Source of the DNA: Flavobacteriales bacterium
GTDB lineage: Bacteria > Bacteroidota > Bacteroidia > Flavobacteriales > UBA7430
Assembly: GCA_029247585.1 (NCBI GenBank)
Contig: JAQWKY010000095.1
Coordinates: 1 to 33,660, forward strand
Length of the DNA stretch: 33,660 nt
Reading direction: 5' to 3'
Shown: positions 1-7,953 of the stretch, in pieces
Position numbering within the stretch: position 1 is the first letter of the stretch
How the letters are laid out: each line of letters starts with the position of its first letter
Notes under the pieces: model-generated
What the model saw: only the letters and a program-made list of their open reading frames with translations
Database searches by the model: none
Told to the model about the DNA's origin: nothing
Program-made: the position numbers and the translations under genes

Positions 1-1110
1 GACTATATAGATAATGATGGCTATTATGACTCCCCGACTACTGCTATTTACACGGTCAATAACCATTCAGATGGTATTGATATTTATTTATTTGATGATT
101 CTTCTCAACAAGGTGGGAGAGCTAACGGAGTGGGAGAATCTTCTGAATTTTGGGTTTCTGGAAGTTATTGGGATAGCCCTTATGGTTCTTTAGTCAAATC
201 CCATGTAATATCTCATGAAATGGGTCATGTGTTTTTTCTTTGGCACACATTTCATGGCACATATAACGAGGGAGGAGATTCCAATCAGTGCTCTGAATTA
301 GTAGATGGTTCAAATTCTAGTTTTTGTGGAGATTATGTTACAGATACACCTGCTGATCCACATCTTCAATTCAATGTAAATTATCCTAGTTGTACGTGGA
401 ATAGTAGTGGCAATGATTCAAATGGAGATAATTATGATCCCGATGAAGCTTTAATTATGACCTATACGCATCCGGATTGTATGAGTTATTTTTCAATCGG
501 TCAGGGACAGCGTATGAGAAACGCAATTGCAACTCTTCCCCATCTAATTAATTCTGTTGTTGATTGTGGTACAGATTGTCCATCTGTTTTGACAATTACT
601 GAAAATTTAACTTCTGGAGGTACAGATATTCAAAGAGCTTCTGAATATATTATAGCAAGTAATATTATTGAAAATTATGCTACAGCGACATATAAAGCTG
701 GTCAAAGTATAGATCTCATTCCAGGTTTTCAAACAAAAAGCAGTTCCTTTTTTTCAGCATTTATTGAGTCGTGTGATGACTCACAAAATCGAGTAAATGC
801 AAGAATGATTGGAAAATCTGAAGTAAATAATGACCAAGAGGGAATAACTAGTACATTTGGTCAACATAATGATTTTTCAATTTATCCAAATCCCTCTAAT
901 GGTCAATTTAATATCGTTTACAGTTTTGAAAATAATAAGAAATACGAAGTTCACATTTACAACAATTTAGGGAAAATTGTTAAAGCTGAAAATATTAATT
1001 TGGAAAGTCCGGTTATAAATTTTTATCCTCTTTATAATGGGGTATATTACTTGAAATTGTTTAATGATAATGTGTTAGTTGGAGTCTCAAAAATGATTAT
1101 TCATAATTAA
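1..1110 (+). CDS. M43 (pappalysin-like) secreted metalloprotease with T9SS sorting domain, 5' truncated
   Basis: The frame is open from the first base, so the gene begins upstream of the window. The zinc site HEMGHVFFLWH (about bases 211-243) matches the M43 HExxHxxGxxH pattern, except that Phe stands where the family usually has Gly. The family-typical GDYVTDTPAD block and a Met-turn region (ALIMTYTHPDCMSYFSIGQG) follow. After the protease comes a segment (about bases 595-770) resembling the '3-coathanger stack' domain of Bacteroidota secreted proteins. The last ~75 residues are a type A T9SS sorting domain with the FSIYPNPSNGQF start and a C-terminal beta-strand ending IIHN. The protein should be exported, delivered through the T9SS and released or anchored at the cell surface. 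The lipoprotein gene starts 11 bases downstream, so the two may share a transcript. Family assignment is firm; the substrate is unknown. Confidence 0.85.
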   Translation, partial: DYIDNDGYYDSPTTAIYTVNNHSDGIDIYLFDDSSQQGGRANGVGESSEFWVSGSYWDSPYGSLVKSHVISHEMGHVFFLWHTFHGTYNEGGDSNQCSELVDGSNSSFCGDYVTDTPADPHLQFNVNYPSCTWNSSGNDSNGDNYDPDEALIMTYTHPDCMSYFSIGQGQRMRNAIATLPHLINSVVDCGTDCPSVLTITENLTSGGTDIQRASEYIIASNIIENYATATYKAGQSIDLIPGFQTKSSSFFSAFIESCDDSQNRVNARMIGKSEVNNDQEGITSTFGQHNDFSIYPNPSNGQFNIVYSFENNKKYEVHIYNNLGKIVKAENINLESPVINFYPLYNGVYYLKLFNDNVLVGVSKMIIHN

Positions 1111-1121
1111 AATCAATAAAT

Positions 1122-1505
1122 ATGAAAAACATTCTATTTGTAATATTGTTGGCATTTTCTTCTTGTGGGGAGAATGACGAAATAGACCAAAGTAATCAAA
1201 TTATTGGAAAGTGGAGTCTTGTAAATGTAATGGCCGGTTTTTCTCCCGAAGAAATTTATGATAGTGGTATAATTTTATGGGAGTTTACTTCTGAAAATCA
1301 GATTTTAGTTGAAATCAATACAGAGTTAAACGAATCAAGTAATGTCCCATTAAATAATAATGGGACATATAATTTTGAGTTGATAGAAAATAAAATAAAT
1401 ATTGAGGATATAGAGTATGAATATCACTTAGATAATGGTCATTTAATTTTGTCTCATCAGGTAGCGTCTGATGGCCCAAGATTAGAATTTATTATAGCTG
1501 ATTAA
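1122..1505 (+). CDS. Small lipocalin-like lipoprotein
   Basis: This is a 127-residue protein with a short lipoprotein signal (MKNILFVILLAFSSC; Cys15 would be lipidated). After an acidic linker it carries a GKWSLVNV segment and alternating short strands ending in a DNGHLILSH motif. That is the general look of the small Bacteroidota lipocalin-like/DUF-type lipoproteins, which form a one-domain beta-barrel in the periplasm or on the outer membrane. It starts 11 bases after the M43 protease stop and probably depends on that gene's promoter. A role as a partner or inhibitor of the protease is possible but is pure inference from position. No catalytic residues are recognisable. Confidence 0.6.
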   Translation: MKNILFVILLAFSSCGENDEIDQSNQIIGKWSLVNVMAGFSPEEIYDSGIILWEFTSENQILVEINTELNESSNVPLNNNGTYNFELIENKINIEDIEYEYHLDNGHLILSHQVASDGPRLEFIIAD

Positions 1506-1535
1506 AGGTTCATTTCAAGAATAGAAAGTCCATAA

Positions 1536-1709
1536 TTTATAAGCTACCCTAACCCAACCAAGGGTCAATTTAACTTACGAATTGATGGCCATGTTGAACA
1601 ATTAGTAGCATTGGAATTAACAGACTTATTAGGGACGGTTATCCTAAAAGAGACAGGAAATAAAAGCAATTACATCTTTGATCTTTCAAAATATCCTAAA
1701 GGAAATTAA
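1536..1709 (+). pseudogene. Stranded T9SS C-terminal sorting-domain remnant
   Basis: In frame 3 this stretch encodes SYPNPTKGQFNL, then a segment centred on LELTDLLGTVILKETG, and ends DLSKYPKGN before a stop at 1707-1709. That is the body of a type A T9SS sorting domain, starting at its YPNP motif and stopping just before the usual final strand (normally Y-hydrophobic-Lys...). A stop codon (1533-1535) lies directly upstream in the same frame, and there is no start codon or passenger domain. It is therefore the tail of a lost secreted-protein gene. It differs clearly from the sorting domain of the M43 protease upstream, so it is not a local duplicate. Confidence 0.75.
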
Positions 1710-1929
1710 TGTTTTTTCAAATAATGTAAATGACCTGGTTAAAGCTGGCGAATCGGCTACTTATAACTTCTGTTGGGATTCGAATGAAGATGACCCAATC
1801 ATTTCGTTTAAAATTGAGGAAGATTTTTTTCTAATGTACATAGTTACAGACACATCAAAATGTATAAATAATATATTTATCGATAGTGTAAATATCGAAT
1901 TGAATGCAGTATTTCTGCGAATTGAATAA
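1678..1929 (+). pseudogene. Unrecognised gene fragment fused to the sorting-domain remnant
   Basis: An open frame of 83 codons begins at a TTG that lies inside the sorting-domain remnant but in another frame, so the first ~10 residues are a by-product of that sequence. From about base 1711 the translation looks protein-like (VFSNNVNDLVKAGESATYNF, then a beta-rich acidic segment with two Cys). It has no plausible initiation site and I recognise no family. I read it as the 3' end of another gene brought next to the remnant by recombination or deletion. A short expressed protein cannot be excluded. Confidence 0.35.
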
Positions 1930-1989
1930 GGTCAAAACAATAGATGAAATAAGTACGCTCACTTTTTTCGGACTAATTGAGTTAGCAAT

Positions 1990-2017
1990 ACTTTTTGAAT
2001 GCACTTTTTCAAAAAGT
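1990..2017 (+). repeat. 10-bp perfect inverted repeat (AT-rich hairpin)
   Basis: ACTTTTTGAA at 1990-1999 and TTCAAAAAGT at 2008-2017 are exact reverse complements around an 8-base loop, followed by three T residues. It could act as a weak terminator after the upstream fragment. The stem is nearly all A/T, so stability is low. Confidence 0.4.
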
Positions 2018-2140
2018 TTTCGTTAGGTTTGAAATACAGCATACATTGATGGTTATGTCATCTCTCTTCTTTTATCTGCGAAGTCTATTAAATAGTTTCA
2101 TCTATCAATGTGGGTGATGGATTAAAAGTTTGAAATACAT

Positions 2141-2165
2141 ACCCATAGAATTTATTTTTATGGGT
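2141..2165 (+). repeat. 7-bp inverted repeat at the expected -33 position of the META-like gene
   Basis: ACCCATA (2141-2147) and TATGGGT (2159-2165) are reverse complements with an 11-base spacer. The right arm falls about 20 bases before the -7 element at 2187-2194, where RNA polymerase would contact the -33 region. It may be an operator, but it is short enough to be chance. Confidence 0.3.
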
Positions 2166-2186
2166 GCTATCAGTTCTGTATTTGTT

Positions 2187-2194
2187 TATTTTTG
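2187..2194 (+). promoter_or_regulatory. Bacteroidota -7 element for the META-like gene
   Basis: TATTTTTG matches TAnnTTTG exactly. It ends 23 bases before the ATG at 2218, which supports that start over the in-frame ATG at 2164 lying upstream of the promoter. No clear TTG -33 element is seen. Confidence 0.45.
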
Positions 2195-2217
2195 TTTCAA
2201 ATGATGACATAAAAGCT

Positions 2218-2670
2218 ATGAAAGGGATTGCTACTTTGTTTATTGTTCTAATTACAACGATTTATACTCAAAACTTTGAAAAACAAAATTTAACAGGTCA
2301 CTGGACCTTAATTTGTCATGAAAATCTAGATACAAATCAAAGGGATTGCAGACCGCAAGAAGAGCGGCATAATGGGCGCTTGACCTTTGAATTTAGCGAT
2401 GACGGAAAGCAGGGAGAAATCAGGGGCAGGACGACTTCAAACAGCGTCTTTGGGACTTACGAACTGGGTGAAAATCAGGCCATCGAGGTAAAGAAATTTG
2501 GGGGGACTAAAGTATTGGAGCGAGGCTGGGGTAAGGATTTCTCGAGAAAAATAAAACAAGTTTCGTCCTACGAACATTATAGTGACACGCTAAGGCTATT
2601 TTACGATTCGAGTAAATGCATGACTTTCGTTCCCCACCATGCAGACAAGGGCATGAAAAACCCAGAATGA
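2218..2670 (+). CDS. META/HslJ-like exported protein
   Basis: The start at 2218 (MKGIATLFIVLITTIYTQ) gives 150 residues with a short signal peptide. An earlier in-frame ATG at 2164 is less likely because a promoter element lies between the two. The mature part begins LTGHWTL, then has GRLTFEFSDDGKQGEIRG, NSVFGTYEL and a Tyr-x-x-x-x-DTLRLFYDSSKCMTFVP ending. This layout follows the META (HslJ) fold: a W-x-L strand, a TFxxxGxxxG strand, a FGxYEL strand and a final DTLxL strand. The two Cys near the N-terminus of the domain and the one near its end could form disulfides in the periplasm. Function is unknown; META proteins in other bacteria are linked to stress or novobiocin resistance. The gene stands alone between decayed sequence and the frameshifted lipoprotein. 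Confidence 0.55.
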   Translation: MKGIATLFIVLITTIYTQNFEKQNLTGHWTLICHENLDTNQRDCRPQEERHNGRLTFEFSDDGKQGEIRGRTTSNSVFGTYELGENQAIEVKKFGGTKVLERGWGKDFSRKIKQVSSYEHYSDTLRLFYDSSKCMTFVPHHADKGMKNPE

Positions 2671-2726
2671 TTCCTATTTGGTAGAAACCAAAAAACCCAA
2701 TTAGGATTTTCATAAAATGAATTTCT

Positions 2727-2734
2727 TAAATTTG
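2727..2734 (+). promoter_or_regulatory. -7 element ahead of the frameshifted lipoprotein
   Basis: TAAATTTG matches TAnnTTTG exactly, 83 bases before the ATG at 2818, giving a leader of roughly 75-80 bases. No convincing -33 TTG is present at the expected distance, so the call is tentative. Confidence 0.3.
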
Positions 2735-2817
2735 AGGTTTTGCTTTAATAGAATATTTATTTACTCAGAAAGTTAATTTAAAGAATAGAAGGGTAACTGT
2801 CATTTACTTAAATCATT

Positions 2818-5264
2818 ATGAAAATACTTTTAGCAATAGTTATTTCAGTTTTATTTTTATCATGTTCTTCTAATAAAGAAGATGAAGGATTTAAATTTTC
2901 AACAAACATAGAAGATTTACGGAATAAAAAAATGAGGATGAAAATCGTATTAAATGGTTTAATAAACACACCTTTTTTAATGATTCAAGTAGTAATTTTT
3001 GCTCGAAGATCAATAACAGCAATCTGTATGGAATAGGTGCTGAAATAAAGGTTCCTAAAGAATTATGGAACACTAACTTTATTTTGAGTATAAAATCTAA
3101 GTTGAAAAAGGAAAGTGACAACCCAAATTTTTCAATGGTTATTCAAATGAGTTTGAATGACTCATTAATTTTCTGGGAACAAAGAAAATTAAACAATCAG
3201 ATTCATGAAAATAATCAATGGTATTCAATTTTAGAGGAAATAAAATTCCCGGGGAATTTTTCAACGAATAACTCTATTGTTAAGATGTATTTTATGAATA
3301 ATGATTCAGTCAATACTTATATTGATGATTTGAGTATTCAATTGTCATCTTTTGATATCCCAACTTTTATCCCAAAACTTGCTGAGGATATGGGTTTTTG
3401 TTCACACGAAGTTCAAAAAACAATAAAAAACAATAACTACAGCATCAATATTTGTGAAAATGGAGAAATACAAATTTTAGATTGTAATGGAGCATTTATA
3501 TTTGAAGGTTTAACACATATAACCGAAATACTACACCACCACCCTGATTCTGGGATTGTAACTAATTTAACATCATCGTTTGCAATAAGGAATATTGAAA
3601 CAGAAAGCATAACGTTAAGCGCATCAAATTCTGTATGTGAAATCCGCATCAAAATAAATACAACAGATACTGAAGATAAGATGCAATTCTCCACAGAAAC
3701 AGTTTTTTTTGATTCAACCAGATTGTATAGGGAAGCTCTGGTTTTTAATTATGTTGGTGAATTAAAAGAGGTTTATAAGAAAAACAGAAAAGTTGATGTT
3801 GGAAATTTTGAAGATGAATACTGGTTAGAAAAGCAAGGATGTAAAATAGGCTCGAATGAAAACACCTTTTATATGTATAATCAACAAAACATATCTTCCT
3901 TACAGTTAGACACAAAACAGAAATACTTAATAGTAAATTTAGATTACTCTAAGGATCACCCATTATTGCATTTTCCATTAATGGATAAAGCGAATAATAT
4001 TTATGAAGATATTTCATTCCGGGATTATTATAAGAATGAAATAAGAGAAAATGAGTTTACTTTTTCCATAGGTCTGGACAACGATTTTTTTGCCAGAATT
4101 TTACGAAATCCTCATGGATTTATAGCAACATATGTCTTCACAGAACATGCCGATTATACGGATATTAAAACACATAGAGCGACCTATTTTGGGGATTCAG
4201 AGATAACAAACCCTGAAGATGCTACAGGAGGGTTTATCAAGTATAAAGTTCCTGTTACCAAAAGTGTTTTTTATAGCAATTATGATAAAGAAATGAATGA
4301 TGATGAAAGAAATGGAACTTCATTTAACACTCCGATTACGTCCATCAGGCATACTCCGGAATTTTTTGATTTCTTATCAGGTATTCAAAAATATAACATA
4401 GACATATGTCTTCACACGCCGGAACAACATACAACTACAAGAAAAAATTTAATTGCAGCCGCACAGTTTGCGAAAGAAAACTTTAATTCACCTTGTTGGA
4501 TTGATCATGGGTATGATAATGGGAATTCTAACAATAGAGAAGATATCGTGTGTGATGGATTAATTAAAGACAGCGAATTTTACAGTTTGGATATTCTAAA
4601 GCAAAATAACATTAAATACTTGTGGAATTGTTATTATGAAGATGCCAGACCATTCAGTAAATTTAACTTTTATTCTTTTATTGGCTCTCCTTATATCGGT
4701 TTTGGAAATGCTTTTCCTACGCCTTATTACTGGCAACATCAGTCCGAAGCGCCAGGGGTTTATTTTTGGCCAACACATTCGGTTTTAGAGCCGGGGAATA
4801 ATTGGGATTATTATTTTAACGCGCAAAGAATAAATGATTTTATTCAGAACTATACTGTTGAATTTAATCATTGTTATCCGGCTTGGATAAATCCGTCAAA
4901 AGGATTCTGGGATTACTCAGGAGAAGATAAATTGGTTATTAATCCCTCTTTTGATAAAATGCTCAAAACTATAAGTGATTATAGAGATAAAGGACTTGTC
5001 AATTTAAGTACAATAAAAGATGTGTTGAACTATTGGACACAACTTGAAGGTGTTATGATTGAGAATGTTGGAAAGAATAAATTTATTATAACGAATAATA
5101 ACGATAAGTCCGTTGATGGGTTTTCAATTGCAGTTCAGGCAAATATGGTTTATGTTAATAATGAAATTCCAAATCACAAGTTCTATTTAAACGATTTAAT
5201 TTGTTGGTTTGATTTACAACCATACGAGAGAAAGGTACTTACCTTGATTCCACAAAAAGAATAA
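2818..5264 (+). pseudogene. Frameshifted ~815-residue lipoprotein with deacetylase-like C-terminal half
   Basis: The gene starts at 2818 with a lipoprotein signal (MKILLAIVISVLFLSC, Cys16). The frame runs to 3036, but protein-like coding moves to another frame at the seven-A run 2926-2932. That second frame is open from 2928 to 5264 with no good start codon. Adding one A restores a continuous protein passing ...LRNKKNEDENRIKWFNK... The N-terminal ~100 residues look like a beta-sandwich. The C-terminal half (from about base 4250) has an HTPEQH site (4413-4430) resembling the HS/T-x-H metal motif of polysaccharide deacetylases. It also has a CWIDHGYDNG segment and a helix plus FDKMLKTISDYRDKGLVNLS end typical of that fold, followed by a small beta domain. 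It may act on surface glycans. The frameshift may be a real mutation, a phase-variable run or a sequencing error. Confidence 0.6.
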
Positions 5265-5719
5265 CCTATATAATATAGTTCGAACACCTATGTAATTAGT
5301 ATCACTAGGCTCCCATAAACAATGAAAACTTATATGACACCAATTGAACCTTGACTCTAAGGTTAGCATATGTTATTTATGATTATGACAAAAAACTATC
5401 TATACGTTTTGATAATAACTTATGGTTCAACGGATAAGTTAATATTGCATAATTATTAATGTTTGACGCAAAAACATGTCGGTTTTGCTCTCATAGGGTT
5501 TTAAATCGACCCAACGTATCAATTAAATATGTTTTTGAATTAGGCAGATACTTTATGATTGTATCACGATTTGAGCAAGTGCATGGTTTTTGTTCCCTAC
5601 CAATCGGTCAAGGAAGGGGAAATCACAAAATGATTTCCATTTGTGGGATGCCAAATGTATGCCCACATTTTCTTTTCTTTGTACTTGTTATATATAGTAT
5701 TAAAATAAAAAATATTTAA
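5265..5719. other. Gene-poor spacer between the accessory and core segments
   Basis: These 455 bases hold no convincing gene. One open frame on the plus strand (5459-5719) has no recognisable protein features, no homologous motif and many Cys/His scattered without pattern, so I treat it as chance. The spacer contains one 8-bp inverted repeat (5416-5441). The strong AT bias ends where the S46 peptidase gene begins. I see no tRNA, terminator or insertion-sequence end here. Confidence 0.5.
5416..5441 (+). repeat. 8-bp perfect inverted repeat
   Basis: TAACTTAT (5416-5423) and ATAAGTTA (5434-5441) are exact reverse complements around the 10-base spacer GGTTCAACGG. It lies about 280 bases ahead of the S46 peptidase gene. 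There is no T-run behind it, so it is not a terminator; an operator is possible. Confidence 0.35.
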
Positions 5720-7903
5720 ATGTTAAAGAAATTTTTAGTTGTTGCCCTAGCTATTTTTATGGCAATCCCTACGATTGTTAAAGCGGATGAGGGCATGTGG
5801 TTGCCCATGTTCATCAAGCGGTTGAATGAAGTAGATATGCAAGCAGCAGGCCTACAATTAACCGCAGAGGAGTTGTACAGCATCAATCAATCGAGTTTAA
5901 AAGATGCTATAGCAGTATTTGGTGGTTTTTGTACTGCAGAAGTGATTTCTGCAGAAGGCTTATTATTGACAAATCACCACTGTGCTTACGACGCGATTCA
6001 AAGTCACTCGTCCCTAGAAAATGATTATTTAACCGATGGTTTTTGGGCTATGAATCGAACTGATGAATTGGCGAACCCAGATTTGTATGTCGATTTTTTA
6101 ATCCGCATGGAGGATGTGACCGATAGAGTATTGAAAGAAGTCAGTGACGAATTGTCTGAGGCAGACAGAAAAAAAGCCATTCAAGAAGCTATAAATTCCA
6201 TAAAGAATGAGGCTGGCGAAGAGAACGATTACATCGTACAAGTCAAATCCTTTTATGAGGGGAATGAGTTTTACATGTTCCTTTATGAACGATTTCAAGA
6301 CATACGATTGGTGGGTGCGCCACCATCCTCTGTTGGGAAATATGGGGGAGACACAGACAACTGGATGTGGCCGCGTCATACAGGTGATTTTTCCATGTTT
6401 CGTATCTACTGTGCTCCCGATGGAACGCCTGCCACTTACACAGAAGAAAACGTTCCTCTAACGAAAGAGCTGAGAGAGAAAAACAATGCCTTTTACCACC
6501 ATTTACCCATTTCTTTAGAAGGGGTATCAAACGAAGACTTCACCATGGTGTGGGGCTATCCGGGTTCTACCGACCGCTACCTGACCTCATGGGGGGTTCG
6601 GCAACTGTTAGACATCAAAGCACCTACCATTGTGGACATCCGTGATTTGAAGTTAAACATCATGAAAAAACATATGGATGCCAATCCGAAAGTCCGCATA
6701 CAATATGCATCCAAACACGCTCGAACGGCAAACTATTGGAAATACTTTATCGGACAGTCTAAAGGACTCAAGCGTTTAGGAGTTTATGAGAAAAAACAGG
6801 ATATAGAGGCTGAATTTGAGGTTTTCGCAAATACTTCTGAGGAACATCAATCAAAATACGGTGAGGCACTAGGTCTTATTGAAGAGGCTTATTCTGAGAC
6901 TAATGAAACAGAAAAGGGAGCAACATTCCTTTCTGAGGTAGGGGTAAGAGGTACTGATGTGGTGTTGTTTACCTATCGAGCCAATCACATGATTACAAAG
7001 CTCATGGGCACGGAAGATGCTGAGGCAAAATTGGCACTATTGGATGAGCTAAAAAGTTTTGCAGAAGCGCATTTTAAGAACTACAATGCTGCCTTAGACG
7101 AAGAACAGTTTGCTCGACTGTTTGCCAAATATCAGGCAGAAGTTACCCCGGCACAACACCCTAGTTTCTTTGCCTATGTTGATAAAAAGTTCAAGGGTGA
7201 TTTTCAAAAGTATGCGGCTAAAATGTATGCCAAATCGTTCTTTACCGATGAGGATCGCTTCAATGCATTTATAACTTCTCCTAATGCAAAGAAATTAGCA
7301 AAATACTTGGCTTATATTGCATCTAATTCAGTGATTCAAAGTTATTTTGGTTTGGGATCTTTAAACGCTGAGGCCACCGAGAAGTTGGCTACAGGGAATC
7401 GACTTTTTGTAGATGGTTTACGAAAGATGAATCCAGAAAAGACCTATTATCCGAACGCTAATTTTTCCATGAGAACCACTTACGGTACGGTAGGTGATTA
7501 TATTCCAGCTGACGCCGTACATTACGACTACGAGACGACTTTGGACGGTCTCATGGAGAAATTTGTACCTGGAGACCATGAGTTTGATTTACCCGAAAGA
7601 TTGATCGATTTACACAAGGCACAAGATTATGGCCCTTATGCGGATGAAAATGGGGATTTGATTGTCAATTTCATTCACAACACCGACATTACGGGAGGGA
7701 ACTCTGGATCGCCTGTAATCAATGCAAAAGGACATCTTATAGGAACGGCTTTTGACGGTAATTGGGAGGCCATGAGTGGCGATATTGCCTTTGAATCTGA
7801 ACTGCAAAGAACCATCTCCTGCGATATACGTTATGTGTTATTTATCGTTGATAAATATGCCGGTGCTACCCATCTGATCGAAGAAATGGATCTGGTGTAT
7901 TGA
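5720..7903 (+). CDS. S46 family dipeptidyl peptidase (DPP7-like)
   Basis: This 727-residue protein has a clear signal peptide (MLKKFLVVALAIFMAIPTIVKA) and should be periplasmic. It is the usual length for S46 enzymes. These are chymotrypsin-fold serine peptidases that remove dipeptides from the free N-terminus of oligopeptides, feeding amino acids to the cell. The catalytic blocks are visible: TNHHCAYDAI (His86/87), NWMWPRHTGDF (Asp223) and GGNSGSPV (Ser662). Eighteen residues after the catalytic Ser the sequence is FDGNWE, with Gly680. In the family, Gly at this place goes with DPP7 (hydrophobic P1) and Arg with DPP11 (Asp/Glu P1), so a DPP7-like preference is expected. It converges on the glutaminyl cyclase-like gene over a shared terminator. 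Confidence 0.93.
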   Translation: MLKKFLVVALAIFMAIPTIVKADEGMWLPMFIKRLNEVDMQAAGLQLTAEELYSINQSSLKDAIAVFGGFCTAEVISAEGLLLTNHHCAYDAIQSHSSLENDYLTDGFWAMNRTDELANPDLYVDFLIRMEDVTDRVLKEVSDELSEADRKKAIQEAINSIKNEAGEENDYIVQVKSFYEGNEFYMFLYERFQDIRLVGAPPSSVGKYGGDTDNWMWPRHTGDFSMFRIYCAPDGTPATYTEENVPLTKELREKNNAFYHHLPISLEGVSNEDFTMVWGYPGSTDRYLTSWGVRQLLDIKAPTIVDIRDLKLNIMKKHMDANPKVRIQYASKHARTANYWKYFIGQSKGLKRLGVYEKKQDIEAEFEVFANTSEEHQSKYGEALGLIEEAYSETNETEKGATFLSEVGVRGTDVVLFTYRANHMITKLMGTEDAEAKLALLDELKSFAEAHFKNYNAALDEEQFARLFAKYQAEVTPAQHPSFFAYVDKKFKGDFQKYAAKMYAKSFFTDEDRFNAFITSPNAKKLAKYLAYIASNSVIQSYFGLGSLNAEATEKLATGNRLFVDGLRKMNPEKTYYPNANFSMRTTYGTVGDYIPADAVHYDYETTLDGLMEKFVPGDHEFDLPERLIDLHKAQDYGPYADENGDLIVNFIHNTDITGGNSGSPVINAKGHLIGTAFDGNWEAMSGDIAFESELQRTISCDIRYVLFIVDKYAGATHLIEEMDLVY

Positions 7904-7923
7904 TATCCGTATTTGAAGAAAGT

Positions 7924-7953
7924 AAAAGCCCTTGCACAGCGAGGGCTTTTTTT
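7924..7953 (+). terminator. Rho-independent terminator between convergent genes
   Basis: AAAAGCCCT (7924-7932) pairs with AGGGCTTTT (7942-7950) around a 9-base loop, and the T-run continues to 7953. It lies 20 bases after the S46 peptidase stop. Because four A residues precede the stem, the opposite strand also ends in TTTT, so it may work both ways. The T-run reaches into the stop codon of the minus-strand M28 gene. Confidence 0.85.

Noticed and set aside
2677-2692. TTTGGT-AGAA-ACCAAA hairpin after the META-like gene
   Set aside because: The 6-bp stem is not followed by a T-run on either strand, so it is not called a terminator.
2926-2932. Programmed -1 ribosomal frameshift at the A7 run
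   Set aside because: The frames would be joined by a -1 slip, but the base before the run is T, so the P-site pairing after slippage is poor. No strong downstream hairpin is visible. A length change of the run is simpler.
5642-5667. TGTGGG...CCCACA inverted repeat ahead of the S46 gene
   Set aside because: Only six paired bases with a 14-base spacer; expected by chance in a region this size.
5459-5719. Open frame of 86 codons ahead of the S46 peptidase gene
   Set aside because: No recognisable domain, signal peptide or promoter; composition and residue pattern look random, and it ends directly at the start of the next gene.
6098-6530. Overlapping open frames in other frames of the S46 gene
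   Set aside because: All lie inside a clear catalytic-domain gene and show no protein-like features.
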